Source of the DNA: a virus
IMG/VR virus record: IMGVR_UViG_3300011116_001197
Span: 1 to 51,266 of that record
Strand: one strand, 5' to 3'
DNA length: 51,266 nucleotides
This document shows, one piece after another, positions 1 to 8,536 of this stretch (position 1 is its first letter; every line of letters begins with the position of its first letter). Below the pieces are notes generated by a model. That model ran no database searches, was not told the origin of the DNA, and saw only the letters and a program-made list of their open reading frames with translations. A program made the translations under genes and the position numbers.

Positions 1-1
1 G

Positions 2-1213
2 TTCCTCGTAGTATCGGCTTCTGCTTTCTCGTCGTGGACAACCGCAGGCGTCGCAGCAGACCTTACCTCGGTCGAACAAATCGCAGTTGTTGGCCTCGGT
101 GCAGGCGCAGGCAACGCAGTTGCAGTACCAGCCCGTTACCAAGGTGGCGTAGGCGTACTCAACTTCCGTCGTTACAACCAACGTGGCAACTGGGTTGAAG
201 CAGGTACAGCATCAAGCTTCACAGTTGATCCATTCAACGGTTCACACGTTCTTTTTGCTCTCGCAGTATCGAATGGCGGCGCACTTCCATCGGGTCTTGG
301 TAATGTAACAACACAAATCACAGCATCAGCACCAATCGCTGACACACTCAGCGCAAATGCAGATGGCTCGGTACTCACAATCCCATCGTTTGAATCAAAC
401 TTCAACGGTGCAGATTCGTCACCACGTATCCCAGACGTAGACATCAAGATCGATTCAGTTTCAGTAACGGCAACAACCCGTAAGCTCCGTGCACGTTGGT
501 CGCCAGAAATGGCCCAAGACCTCACAGCTTACTACTCAATCGACGTAGAAGCAGAACTCACCAACATCCTCAGTGAAATGATCACCTTGGATATTGACCG
601 TGAAATTCTAAACGACCTTATCACACAAGCTCAAGCAGCTAACTACTTCTGGAGCCGTGCCCCAGGCCGTTTCGTCAACAAGTACACAGGTACAGAAGTT
701 GCTCGTACCAACACCGTATACCCCGGTCCACAATTCACAGGCACAGTTCGTGAATGGTACGAAACACTCGTTGAAACCATCACAGACGTTGCCAACGTCA
801 TCCACAAGAAGACCCTCCGTGGCTCGGGTAACTTTATCGTCTGCTCGCCAGAAGTCGGAACCATTCTTGAAGCAACAGTTGCATACCGTGCAAACTACAA
901 GATTGATTCAGACGGCCAAGTTCGTGACAACATGAGCATCGGCGCAGAAGCAGTCGGTACAGTAAACGGTCGCTACTCAGTGTTCGTTGACCCATACTTC
1001 CCAGTAAACAAGATCCTCGTCGGTCTTAAGGGTTCAACCTTCCTCGAAAGCGGTTATATCTACGCTCCATACGTGCCACTAATCCTCACACCCGTGATCT
1101 ACGGTCAAGAGGACTTTACACCACGTAAGGGCATCATGACCCGCTACGGCAAGAAGATGGTACGTGCCGACTTCTACGGTACAGTCACCTGCCTCGATAT
1201 GGCCGTTATTTGA
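2..1213 (+). CDS. Major capsid protein, gp23-like (5' partial)
   Basis: The frame is open from the first bases of the window to the TGA at 1211-1213, so the N terminus lies upstream; about 403 residues are present. The C-terminal part matches the gp23 pattern of T4-type phages: a TRKLRARWSPEMAQDL segment followed by IDVEAEL, then NILSEMIT and a DREIL helix, later GNFIVCSPEV, a VFVDPYFPVNKILVGLKG strand and YIYAPYVPL, ending near MTRYG. These are known landmarks of the gp23 C-terminal domain. It forms the hexameric head shell and in T4 needs a GroEL-type chaperonin to fold, which is relevant to the GroEL-like gene at 37496-38866. A hairpin terminator follows. Portal, prohead protease and scaffold genes would be expected upstream, outside the window. 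Confidence 0.9.
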   Translation, partial: FLVVSASAFSSWTTAGVAADLTSVEQIAVVGLGAGAGNAVAVPARYQGGVGVLNFRRYNQRGNWVEAGTASSFTVDPFNGSHVLFALAVSNGGALPSGLGNVTTQITASAPIADTLSANADGSVLTIPSFESNFNGADSSPRIPDVDIKIDSVSVTATTRKLRARWSPEMAQDLTAYYSIDVEAELTNILSEMITLDIDREILNDLITQAQAANYFWSRAPGRFVNKYTGTEVARTNTVYPGPQFTGTVREWYETLVETITDVANVIHKKTLRGSGNFIVCSPEVGTILEATVAYRANYKIDSDGQVRDNMSIGAEAVGTVNGRYSVFVDPYFPVNKILVGLKGSTFLESGYIYAPYVPLILTPVIYGQEDFTPRKGIMTRYGKKMVRADFYGTVTCLDMAVI

Positions 1214-1240
1214 AAAAGCCCTGAAAAGCTAGGATAGTAA

Positions 1241-1271
1241 AGAAGGAGCGGGTCAAAAACCCGCTCCTTCT
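1241..1271 (+). terminator. Hairpin terminator after the capsid gene
   Basis: A perfect 13-bp inverted repeat (AGAAGGAGCGGGT / ACCCGCTCCTTCT) with a 5-nt loop lies 28 nt after the capsid stop. The downstream tract is only moderately T-rich (GCATTTATA), so it could also act as an mRNA-stabilising 3' end. Confidence 0.75.
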
Positions 1272-1329
1272 GCATTTATAAACCTACAAAATAAAAAAGG
1301 TTATATCCAAAAAAGTCCTTGTATGATTG

Positions 1330-1689
1330 TTATGAAATTTTTTTCATTTTCATTAATATTTTAGCAGCATCCATTACAACATCGGGATTTTCTTTGTGCC
1401 AATTTCCCAAATGACCTACGTTTAGATGACATAGGTTTTCCTTGCCTTCGCAAAGAACGATTAAGTTTTTTACATCAAGTTCAAGTTCTGGATGTAAATG
1501 AAAAGGTTTAATGTGATGAACTTGCAAATGTTTTGTTGCTCCACAAGCGGCGCATGATGGACAAGTTAATAGAAAATGCTTACGAACGGTTTCCCAGCGG
1601 CTTGAACGAACGGATAGGGGTTTGCCCTGTATTTTCTCTTTGAAGGCTTTAAAAAGTCTCTTAATCAATTTATTGATCTCCTGTGACAT
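1330..1689 (-). CDS. HNH endonuclease-like protein
   Basis: A 119-residue protein read against the flanking late genes. It has a basic N terminus, then CPSCAACG (CxxC-type zinc pair), the HNH core LQVHHIKPF, an N-L-I-V-L-C element and a further Cys/His segment (LCHLNVGHLGNWH). This is the usual layout of small phage HNH nucleases, many of which are free-standing homing endonucleases. Its position just after the capsid gene, reversed relative to its neighbours, fits a mobile nuclease inserted between structural genes. It could alternatively be a packaging-associated HNH protein, but those usually sit beside terminase. Its start lies 8 nt from the divergent gene at 1698. Confidence 0.75.
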   Translation of the reverse strand: MSQEINKLIKRLFKAFKEKIQGKPLSVRSSRWETVRKHFLLTCPSCAACGATKHLQVHHIKPFHLHPELELDVKNLIVLCEGKENLCHLNVGHLGNWHKENPDVVMDAAKILMKMKKIS

Positions 1690-1697
1690 AAATATTA

Positions 1698-2945
1698 ATG
1701 ATGAAACACAGGAATTGGTCTATGATTTTAGAAGGTGGAAACGTTTTCAAAGATAAGAAGACAGGCGAAGAATTTACACAAAGAATTAATCAAGAAGATG
1801 TGCTTCCAACAGTTAAATGGTTGGAAGCTCAAACGGGTTTAAATCTTGTTGATAACATGCTTGGAACAACGGGCAAGAAGTCTTCAAGTGGAGACTTAGA
1901 TCTTGGTGTTGATGAAAGTCAAATTTCTAAAGATGAACTTGTTTCTAAGTTACTAACAATTAAAGATGTTGGTAAAGATGATGTTAAAAAGAGTGGAAGC
2001 AATGTTCACTTGAAGACACCTATTGCTGGAGATCCTTCTAAGGGATTTGTTCAAACAGACTTTATGTTTGGAAATCCAGAGTGGATGAAGTTCTCTATGC
2101 AGGGTGGTGGACACAACTCACCTTATCGTGGAACACATAAACATATTCTTCTTGCCAGTATTGCCAAGGCAACAAAATCAGGAGAGCATCCAGAAGGTAT
2201 GAAGTGGTCATATCTAAATGGTCTTGTAGACAGAGCAACAAATGAAATCGTTTCAAAAGATCCAAACGAGATAGCAGAAATACTGCTTGGATCTGGTTAT
2301 ACAGGTTCAGATCTTTCTAACGTTGAAACAATTGTTAATGGGATTAAGGACCGCCCAGAGTTTGATGAACTTGTTGCGGAAGCAAATGAAACTTTTGCAA
2401 AAGATAAGTCACACCCAGTACCTCCCGTTACTCGTTCTGTAGGAATGTTACAAGAAGGTTTGGAAGCTCGTATTCAACATCCAGAAGACATGATTTACTG
2501 GGAGGGTTCAAGAGGGGCACAGAAGGCCGTAAACGCCTTATTAGGGCTTGCAGAAAATGCTCCCACAACAACTACCGTTAAATGGGATGGATCGCCTGCA
2601 ATCGTTTTTGGCGTGGACAGAAACGGCAAGTTTATTCTTACTGACAAGGGTGGGTTTACTGTCAAGAGTTATAAGGGACGTTCAGAGACACCAGAAGAAC
2701 TTGAGCAGATGTTTTTATCTCGCCAGAACAAGCCAGGAAAAACTCTTACGCCAGAATATGCATCTTTTGCTTCTGGAATGCGTGCAATTTTTGAACCTTT
2801 CCGTCAAGCTTTACAAAATGTAGAGCCGGGAACTTATTTTAAAGGTGACTTGCTTTACATGAAGCAACCGCAGGTTGTTGATGGAAGTTACCAGTTTAAA
2901 CCAAACGTTGTGACATATCGTGTGCCTGTTGATTCGGAACTATGA
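1698..2945 (+). CDS. DUF6267-like nucleotidyltransferase/ligase-like protein, N-terminal part (ends at in-frame TGA)
   Basis: This 415-residue ORF is the first part of a longer gene. Residues about 50-75 carry GDLDLGVD, resembling the G-x-DxD metal site of polymerase-beta-type nucleotidyltransferases. Around residue 297, VKWDGSPAIVFG looks like the KxDG adenylation motif of the ligase superfamily, with a later FKGDLLYM strand. Similar multi-domain proteins occur in marine T4-like phages (the DUF6267 group, as I recall it). The N terminus MMKHRNWSMILE-GG ends in a possible T4 gp21-type cleavage site (I-x-E before G). The TGA at 2943-2945 falls where homologous sequence would continue: the same frame stays open for another 510 codons. 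See the next two entries. Confidence 0.65.
   Translation: MMKHRNWSMILEGGNVFKDKKTGEEFTQRINQEDVLPTVKWLEAQTGLNLVDNMLGTTGKKSSSGDLDLGVDESQISKDELVSKLLTIKDVGKDDVKKSGSNVHLKTPIAGDPSKGFVQTDFMFGNPEWMKFSMQGGGHNSPYRGTHKHILLASIAKATKSGEHPEGMKWSYLNGLVDRATNEIVSKDPNEIAEILLGSGYTGSDLSNVETIVNGIKDRPEFDELVAEANETFAKDKSHPVPPVTRSVGMLQEGLEARIQHPEDMIYWEGSRGAQKAVNALLGLAENAPTTTTVKWDGSPAIVFGVDRNGKFILTDKGGFTVKSYKGRSETPEELEQMFLSRQNKPGKTLTPEYASFASGMRAIFEPFRQALQNVEPGTYFKGDLLYMKQPQVVDGSYQFKPNVVTYRVPVDSEL
2943..2945 (+). other. In-frame TGA interrupting a continuous 926-codon frame
   Basis: The reading frame that starts at 1698 and the one that ends at 4475 are the same frame, separated only by this TGA (context GAA CTA TGA GGC GAG). 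The 39 codons between it and the next ATG (3063) read as normal protein (GEIGQSYVGVVIHGL...). One base change (for example GGA to TGA) would create it. Other genes here end in TGA, so the code is standard. Nonsense mutation, assembly error or stop-codon readthrough are all possible. Confidence 0.85.
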
Positions 2946-3062
2946 GGCGAGATTGGTCAAAGTTATGTTGGTGTTGTTATTCATGGTTTAATAAAAGAAG
3001 ATGAAGCGGGAACTCTTCAAGATGAATCTTTAGAAAGTGCAAGTCAATATTTTAAAGGAGAT

Positions 3063-4475
3063 ATGTCTACTGGTGGATTATTAACTGGTCGAGTGTTTAT
3101 CTTTGCTCCTGTGTTTGTTAACCAAGCTCCAAAGTTTGAAATGGACATGGTAAAGGTTGCCGAACGAGTTCAAGCTAGAGTAGAGTCAAGTGCAAGTTCA
3201 ATAGATCAGCTTCTTGATGAAGCTATGCTTACAGCAAAGAAGATAAAAGATCTGCCAGATGTTTTGTACTCTTACACAAATTCTAAAGCCGATAATTTTG
3301 CTTCTGTTTCTCTTGATGATTTTGAGGGGTGGGTAACAACCAATCAAAAGTTAACAAAGCAAAAGATTGCAAACTTACTTCAGTATATTTCTGAGCATCG
3401 TGATGGGTTTGCTGCTTTGTTTGATATTGTTAAAGCCATTGAAGGTCTTAAGAACAAACTTGTTTCACAACTTGATAAGCAAAATACATCAATTAAAGCA
3501 TTTATTGGGAATGTTCCCGGTGGTGAAGGATATGTTACAAAAGGTGACGATTCTCTTTTAAAGTTGGTTAATCGTGGTGGATTTACTGCTGCCAATCGTG
3601 CTTTAATTCGTGAACAAACTGAGGGGTTGAAACGTATTGGATTTTATCCTGGGGCATTTAAACCATTTCACCGTGGCCATTATGAAAGCATTCTTGCGGC
3701 AAAAGAAAATTTGGATAAACTTTTTGTGATTGCCTCTGCTGGTGATCGTATTCGTGAAGGTGAGTTTCCTTTAAGTGGTGAAGCTTCTCAAATTTATCTT
3801 GACAGATATATTAAACCAGCCTTACTTTCTCAAGGAATCGAATTGATTGTTTCTGTTAAATCACCTGTTAAAGTTGCAATTGATACAGCAAAAGCCGATT
3901 ATGACAATGACCCAGAAGCTGAAGTATCTTTCTTTGCTGGCGTGGAAGACATAGGCAGAATTAATCCTGCAACTCTTCAACGCAATCTTCCAAATCTTTT
4001 TGCGGCAGGAAGAGTTCATGCAAAACAAACAGAAACAATCATGGGCTCGGAAACGATTCGTGTATCTGGAACAGGTGCAAGAAGAGCTTTAGAAGCTGCG
4101 GATTTGAATGCGTTTAAGGAATCTTTGCCTGATATACCAGAAGTTCAAAGAGATGCTGCAAAGATTATGGAACTGTTTATCAAAGATAGTCCAAACGTGC
4201 TTGTTAGAGCTCAAGAAAAAGAAGCAGCTAAAAAGAAAGTTAAAGTCAAGATGAAAACAGAAGAATTGTTGGCTGAAATGATTTCGCTACTCATTCAAGA
4301 AGAAATTTTATTGGAAAAGAAAAAGCGTAAAGGCCGTGTCCACTTTCCACCAGAAGTAGAAAAGATTATCAAGACAAAACTCAAAAAGCAATACAAGGGA
4401 AATCCAGAAGCCATGTATGCTACCGCAACAAAAATTATGAAAAAAATGGGTCTAAAGAAAATTTCAAAAGAATGA
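3063..4475 (+). CDS. HxGH cytidylyltransferase-like domain protein (C-terminal part of the interrupted gene)
   Basis: 470 residues if translation restarts at the ATG at 3063; reading through the TGA would join it to the 1698 ORF. Around residues 190-205, FYPGAFKPFHRGHYESI contains the GxFxPxHxGH signature of the NMNAT/PPAT-type nucleotidyltransferases, with an ISGTxxR-like IRVSGTGARRALEA about 145 residues later. The last 75 residues are lysine-rich and end in KKMGLKKISKE. AAAGGAG lies just upstream of ATG 3063, but only about 2 nt separate them, and these bases also encode FKGD, so re-initiation is uncertain. Together with the upstream half the gene would have three nucleotide-transfer domains. 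Substrate unknown. Confidence 0.65.
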   Translation: MSTGGLLTGRVFIFAPVFVNQAPKFEMDMVKVAERVQARVESSASSIDQLLDEAMLTAKKIKDLPDVLYSYTNSKADNFASVSLDDFEGWVTTNQKLTKQKIANLLQYISEHRDGFAALFDIVKAIEGLKNKLVSQLDKQNTSIKAFIGNVPGGEGYVTKGDDSLLKLVNRGGFTAANRALIREQTEGLKRIGFYPGAFKPFHRGHYESILAAKENLDKLFVIASAGDRIREGEFPLSGEASQIYLDRYIKPALLSQGIELIVSVKSPVKVAIDTAKADYDNDPEAEVSFFAGVEDIGRINPATLQRNLPNLFAAGRVHAKQTETIMGSETIRVSGTGARRALEAADLNAFKESLPDIPEVQRDAAKIMELFIKDSPNVLVRAQEKEAAKKKVKVKMKTEELLAEMISLLIQEEILLEKKKRKGRVHFPPEVEKIIKTKLKKQYKGNPEAMYATATKIMKKMGLKKISKE

Positions 4476-4478
4476 AGT

Positions 4479-4486
4479 TACTTATA
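4479..4486 (+). promoter_or_regulatory. Late-promoter-like octamer TACTTATA
   Basis: Matches the recurring CTANTTAT motif. It lies 38 nt upstream of the ATG at 4525, with a small hairpin (TAGGTT/AACCTA, 4490-4507) and an AAAGGAG ribosome-binding site in between. Confidence 0.5.
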
Positions 4487-4524
4487 GCTTAGGTTAAACA
4501 GAACCTATTAAAAGGAGATTTAAT

Positions 4525-4749
4525 ATGAAAGTAACAGTCAAACAACTCAAGGCATTGATTCGTGAAGCCGCAGAAGAAGCAATGGCAGAATGTGGTTATG
4601 AAGAAGAAACCGTAAAAGAAGCAAAGAAGGAAGAAAAAGAAGAAGTTAAGAAAGAATCAACTGAAGAAGCCGCACTACAAGAAGCCGTAGTGGCAGCTTA
4701 TCGTGCTGGTCTTCGTCGTGGCCGTGCAACAGCCACTCGCCGTCGCTGA
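4525..4749 (+). CDS. Small charged protein with capsid-targeting-like N terminus
   Basis: 74 residues in three parts: an amphipathic N-terminal helix KVTVKQLKALIRE-AAEEA, a lysine/glutamate-rich middle (about residues 28-55), and a very basic tail RRGRATATRRR. The LIRE-A segment fits the T4 prohead protease rule ([LI]-x-E before a small residue), and the arginine tail could bind DNA. By analogy with T4 internal/core proteins it may be packaged in the head, but no homologue is recognised. It has a good AAAGGAG ribosome-binding site and its own putative late promoter and terminator, so it is a single-gene unit. Confidence 0.6.
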   Translation: MKVTVKQLKALIREAAEEAMAECGYEEETVKEAKKEEKEEVKKESTEEAALQEAVVAAYRAGLRRGRATATRRR

Positions 4750-4780
4750 ATTTTTTTTCGTTAATTCATAATTATAACTG

Positions 4781-4820
4781 GAGGGTTTAAGGGCTGTGCC
4801 CTTGAGCCCTCTCGTTTTTT
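4781..4820 (+). terminator. Rho-independent terminator between convergent genes
   Basis: GAGGGTTTAAGGGC and GCCCTTGAGCCCTC pair with only two weak positions around a TGT loop, followed by CGTTTTTT. The T run overlaps the stop codon of the convergent HAD gene. Confidence 0.8.
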
Positions 4821-5505
4821 ATGCTTCAACAATACGAGAACGAATACGAAGAGTATCGCCAAAACGTTCTAACAAGTCTGGATCTTTTCGTAGATCAGCA
4901 ACGGCTTTAACATTTAGAGGGCTGTCGTCAAAAAATTCAACTTGAGGAATGTCCCTGTTTAACATTGCTTGTTTGATCCAGTTGCTTTTTGCTAAGGGAT
5001 CACTGCTGTCCAAAGTTTTTACTGGGATATCAATATCCAAACTACGGAGAAACTTACGAATATGTGGATTAGCTTCATGTCCTCTTGCTGTTAAGATTAC
5101 AGCAGGAATTCCATCGTCTTCTCTAAGTTTTTTGACAATGTTTTGTAAGATATCAAACGTTTGATTAATAATTTGCGGATCAACGACTTCGGCAAAATCG
5201 CTATAATCAAACTTGTAGGTTCGATCAGGATTGTTTCCAATTACATCGGATTTGAATCTTGCGTATTGTGCTGGGGTAATAGAAAACGTTTGCAATTCTT
5301 TTTCGGTGATCTTGTCCAGTTCAATTACACGCACTTTGCTATTTGTTTTTGCAAGAGTATCATCAAAATCAAACACACGTAAGGTGCGTAATCCTGAACG
5401 GTTTGATCTGACACCAAGTTTTTCATATTCTTGGCTATGAATTTCTAAAAGGCAGACAGTTATCTCATCACGTATGATCTGTTTTAACTGTTTTAAATGG
5501 TTCAT
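4819..5505 (-). CDS. HAD-superfamily phosphatase
   Basis: 228 residues. Motif I is RVFDFDDTLAKT (nucleophile Asp46, acid Asp48), motif II is VILTARG, and motif IV is VEFFDDSPLNV, with lysines in between (SNWIKQ) that could serve motif III. This is a complete HAD phosphohydrolase active site, resembling the phosphatase half of polynucleotide kinase/phosphatase and related phage nucleotidases; the substrate is unknown. The N terminus MNHLKQLKQIIRDEI resembles the amphipathic leader of several other proteins here. It is convergent with the gene at 4525 and divergent from 5530. Confidence 0.8.
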   Translation of the reverse strand: MNHLKQLKQIIRDEITVCLLEIHSQEYEKLGVRSNRSGLRTLRVFDFDDTLAKTNSKVRVIELDKITEKELQTFSITPAQYARFKSDVIGNNPDRTYKFDYSDFAEVVDPQIINQTFDILQNIVKKLREDDGIPAVILTARGHEANPHIRKFLRSLDIDIPVKTLDSSDPLAKSNWIKQAMLNRDIPQVEFFDDSPLNVKAVADLRKDPDLLERFGDTLRIRSRIVEA

Positions 5506-5512
5506 AGTTTTA

Positions 5513-5520
5513 TACTTATA
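5513..5520 (+). promoter_or_regulatory. Late-promoter-like octamer TACTTATA
   Basis: Lies 9 nt before the ATG at 5530. The opposite strand reads TATAAGTA, close to the T4 late consensus, so the site could also serve the divergent HAD gene. Confidence 0.5.
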
Positions 5521-5529
5521 GTTAAATAT

Positions 5530-6789
5530 ATGAGCACGTTCAACACAACTTTACATCCTACTCCGTTTGGTTTTTATGACAAATATCAACTTTTCCAACA
5601 AGACGCCGATGCAATGGTTGTATTTGTTCTCCGTACTCTTGGTGAAGATGTTTTAGGGGTTGAACTCACCAAGCAAATGATCTGGTCTAACTTTGAAGCT
5701 GCTACTCGTGAGTTTAACGGATTGATGATCGAATATCAAAACAAAAGTAACTTATCTTCACTTCTTGGTATGCCAACAGGAAGTTTAGACCAAAACGGTA
5801 ACAACTCAATCAACATCTCTGACATGTATGTTCAACAAAACTTGGAGTTCTTAAAGAATCTATCTGCTCCATATGCCGGTATGGTCGGGTTCAGCCAAAC
5901 CGAAGCAACATATAGTGGATCAATTAAATTGACATCAGGAAGGCAAGATTATGATCTTTACAATGATTTGCTTGATCCTGTTACTGGAGCGCCTCTATAT
6001 TCCTTGCAACCAACGGGAAGTGTAACAAACATTGAAGTTGTTGAAGTATACCACAATGCTCCTGTTCAATACATCTTCAACTCAAACCTTGCATCAAACT
6101 TCGTTGCAACGGGTCTTCCAGTTGAATCATATATTCCAGACACACGTTTCTATGTTCTTCCATTGTTTGAAGACGTTCTTCGTGGTGGTATGTTAGAAAC
6201 AGCACAACGCATTCGTCGTTCGCATTATTCTTATAAGATTTCTGGCCGTCAGATTCGTGTGTTCCCAACACCTAACAACTTAATGCCAGCATTTAATGAT
6301 AGACTTTGGGTACGTGTACGTTTTGCCCGTGGACCATTTCCAACAATAGCAAATACCTTGGTAACAAATGGTTCTTCTTATCAAGTAACGGGCTCTGGTA
6401 CTGGTGGTGCTTTTCAAAACGATGTAATTTATGGTGTTAACGGCCCATTCAACGCACCATTTGGTCCATTGAACTATAATTCATTGAACATGTGGAGTAG
6501 AAACTGGATTGCTCAAATGACTCTTGCTTTGTCTACAGTCCAGCTTGGACGTATTCGCACTAAGTTTAAAACAATCCCTGTTCCCGGTGCTGAAGTTACT
6601 TTGAATGGTGATGATCTTATTTCTAATGGTAAAGAAGATAAAGATAAGTTGATGACGACTTTAAAAGAAACTCTAGATAACCTTACCTTTGATAAGATTG
6701 CGGAAAGAGACGCTGCCCGTGCAGAAAACATGGTTAAACAACTTGCATATGTTCCCATGCCCCCAAAATATGCAATATTTATAGCCTAG
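5530..6789 (+). CDS. Neck / head-completion protein, gp13-like
   Basis: 419 residues from the ATG at 5530; an upstream in-frame ATG at 5497 would overlap the divergent gene and the promoter-like motif, so I prefer 5530. The C-terminal third (WIAQMTLALSTVQLGRIRTKF, then VTLNGDDLISNGKEDKDKL and a helical tail) has the pattern I associate with gp13-type neck proteins of T4-like phages. Gene order supports this: it is followed by gp14-like, gp15-like, sheath and tube genes. In T4, gp13 and gp14 close the portal after DNA packaging. No strong Shine-Dalgarno sequence is visible. Confidence 0.6.
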   Translation: MSTFNTTLHPTPFGFYDKYQLFQQDADAMVVFVLRTLGEDVLGVELTKQMIWSNFEAATREFNGLMIEYQNKSNLSSLLGMPTGSLDQNGNNSINISDMYVQQNLEFLKNLSAPYAGMVGFSQTEATYSGSIKLTSGRQDYDLYNDLLDPVTGAPLYSLQPTGSVTNIEVVEVYHNAPVQYIFNSNLASNFVATGLPVESYIPDTRFYVLPLFEDVLRGGMLETAQRIRRSHYSYKISGRQIRVFPTPNNLMPAFNDRLWVRVRFARGPFPTIANTLVTNGSSYQVTGSGTGGAFQNDVIYGVNGPFNAPFGPLNYNSLNMWSRNWIAQMTLALSTVQLGRIRTKFKTIPVPGAEVTLNGDDLISNGKEDKDKLMTTLKETLDNLTFDKIAERDAARAENMVKQLAYVPMPPKYAIFIA

Positions 6790-6842
6790 CGAAACAAAAC
6801 AGGACCAATTCTGGTAAATTAAATCAAATAAATGGTTGGAGG

Positions 6843-6850
6843 CTATTTAT
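6843..6850 (+). promoter_or_regulatory. Late-promoter-like octamer CTATTTAT
   Basis: Exact match to the recurring motif, 11 nt before the ATG at 6862. It lies inside the longer reading that would start at 6832, which argues for the shorter start. Confidence 0.5.
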
Positions 6851-6861
6851 CGGTAATACCC

Positions 6862-7788
6862 ATGACAAGAATAGCAACAGAATTGGCTCAGAAAATTGTA
6901 GCCGGAACAGCAGAAGGAATTGATACTGCAAACCTTTATATTGCTGTTCAAAAAATTGATAATGATACTATCACAGTTGAATACGGCTATAAGAATGAAC
7001 AAAAAATTCCTGTTAGTCTTTTTGGTGTGATGTATGGAATTGATAAAAAACCCGTAGCGGGCGGTCAAACAAAACTATCAGGCGAAGTTATTGGGCGACT
7101 TGCAACATCTAAACCAGAAACAGCAAAAGGTGAATGTAGAAGTTCTTATATTATTGAATATTCTGTTGTAAATTCTCCCGGTGGTTGGGGCAGATTGCTT
7201 TATTATGTTCTAATGCATTATGCAGGAAACCATGGCATAACAGCAGACAGAGTAAAAAGCTCTGGTGCAGCCGTGTCTGCATGGAATAGATTGTGGGAAG
7301 ATTCAGAAGTCAATAAACTACCTCTTGATGATTTTTATGATCCATTTACACCAGAAAAATCTGATGATTGCAATTTAGCTTCTTCTGGAGCATACGGAGA
7401 AAAAGAATTAGAAAAGAATGCAGAAGCTGCAAGAAAAGAAAGAGCACTTCATTCAACAGAAGCTCATAAATGGAACCGTTTTCTTAGAGGATATGAAAAA
7501 GCTCAAGAACACGAAGAAGATCCAGACGCTCCAGAACAAACACCGGAACAAAAGGCTGAGCGAGCTGAAAAATATAAAAAAGAAAAGGCTTCAAAGTTGA
7601 ATTATGTTTATGTGGCTGACTCAAGAGATGCGGTAAGTATTTTAAGCGATGCAGGCAAACTATCTTTTAATGGTAAATTTACACCTAAACAAAAAACAGT
7701 TGCACCAACCGCAACAAGGACTAACGTGCCACAACCAATATCTTTAAGAGAAGAATATTCTTTGTTAGCCATGTTATACGGTGACTGA
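6862..7788 (+). CDS. Acetyltransferase-like (GNAT-like) phage protein
   Basis: 308 residues from 6862 (MTRIATELAQKIV); a start at 6832 would add ten residues. The middle (about 95-160) reads YIIEYSVVNSPGGWGRLLYY, then LMHYAGNHGITADRVKSS and AVSAWNRLWED. This resembles the compact acetyltransferase-like domain of T4-type phages, with a glycine turn at the acetyl-CoA position and a conserved Asp-Arg. The second half is charged and helical (KALEKNAEAARKER-type sequence and a Glu-rich stretch) and ends ISLREEYSLLAMLYGD. The gene sits between neck genes 2 nt before the gp14-like gene, so it may be a virion component. The family assignment is moderate. Confidence 0.5.
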   Translation: MTRIATELAQKIVAGTAEGIDTANLYIAVQKIDNDTITVEYGYKNEQKIPVSLFGVMYGIDKKPVAGGQTKLSGEVIGRLATSKPETAKGECRSSYIIEYSVVNSPGGWGRLLYYVLMHYAGNHGITADRVKSSGAAVSAWNRLWEDSEVNKLPLDDFYDPFTPEKSDDCNLASSGAYGEKELEKNAEAARKERALHSTEAHKWNRFLRGYEKAQEHEEDPDAPEQTPEQKAERAEKYKKEKASKLNYVYVADSRDAVSILSDAGKLSFNGKFTPKQKTVAPTATRTNVPQPISLREEYSLLAMLYGD

Positions 7789-7790
7789 TC

Positions 7791-8519
7791 ATGGCAAGAT
7801 TATTTGTTGGACAACGTGAAGTTCAGTTTATCAATGACATTGGAAAAGAACTTATAAAAGATGTTGTAGGACAGTTCATAAACTACTTTCCTGTTTCTAC
7901 CATTAAAAGTGATGTTCATGCCATTTACAACGAAGCAATTCAAAAGATTTTTGAGAATCCAATTCGAATTTTAGCTCTTGTTGGTATGCCTGAGTATGCC
8001 AGCAAAACAACAAACTTTGGTCCTGATTTAGAAGCAAAGCTTGAAGTTTTAATTCAATATCGTGATCTTCAAGATAAAAATGTTATCTTAACAGAAGGTG
8101 ATTTTTTCACATATGACGATGTGTTGTATGAGATTATCACTGTGACAAACGCAGGAAAGAATATCTTTGGGTTAGCTGAGTATAACACAGCATGGAAAAT
8201 AACAGCACGCAATGCACGTTTGAGTCAATTTGATATACCAAACTATCCACCACCTCGTCTAATTTCTCCAGATGCTGTGCAAACTGTGTTTGAACAACAA
8301 CGTGGTTTGAAAGTAACAAGCGATGGACAAGCCACAGGCGATGTACGTGAAATGCGTGATCGTCTTAAAGAACAAATGGCACCAATCGCTCTTGGAACCG
8401 GTGCAAGAAAAGTGGAACAGAACACTGGGGATGATGGAGACTTCATTCAAGGGAACGATGCAATTTCATTCAACAATGATCCTTTGCCTCCAAAAAAGGG
8501 TATCTACGACGAAGATTAA
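7791..8519 (+). CDS. Neck protein, gp14-like
   Basis: 242 residues. The pattern TEGDFFTYDDVLYEI, then VTNAGKNIFGLAEYNTAWKI and ARNARLSQFDI parallels the T4 gp14 core, where an EGD-hydrophobic-YEI segment is followed by a phenylalanine-rich turn and KITA. The N-terminal half has YNEAIQKIFENPIRI and a FGPDLEAK element. The C terminus is acidic. In T4, gp14 joins gp13 in the neck that receives the tail. Its position directly before a gp15-like gene supports the call. Confidence 0.65.
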   Translation: MARLFVGQREVQFINDIGKELIKDVVGQFINYFPVSTIKSDVHAIYNEAIQKIFENPIRILALVGMPEYASKTTNFGPDLEAKLEVLIQYRDLQDKNVILTEGDFFTYDDVLYEIITVTNAGKNIFGLAEYNTAWKITARNARLSQFDIPNYPPPRLISPDAVQTVFEQQRGLKVTSDGQATGDVREMRDRLKEQMAPIALGTGARKVEQNTGDDGDFIQGNDAISFNNDPLPPKKGIYDED

Positions 8520-8524
8520 TGCTC

Positions 8525-8532
8525 TACTTATA
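8525..8532 (+). promoter_or_regulatory. Late-promoter-like octamer TACTTATA
   Basis: Part of CTACTTATAAGGTATG; ends 4 nt before the ATG at 8537. If used as a -10 element, the RNA would begin at about the start codon. Confidence 0.5.
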
Positions 8533-8536
8533 AGGT

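Noticed and set aside
2943-2945. Alternative genetic code with TGA as an amino acid
   Set aside because: Capsid, both sheaths and several other genes end at TGA with the next gene closely following, so TGA is a stop here.
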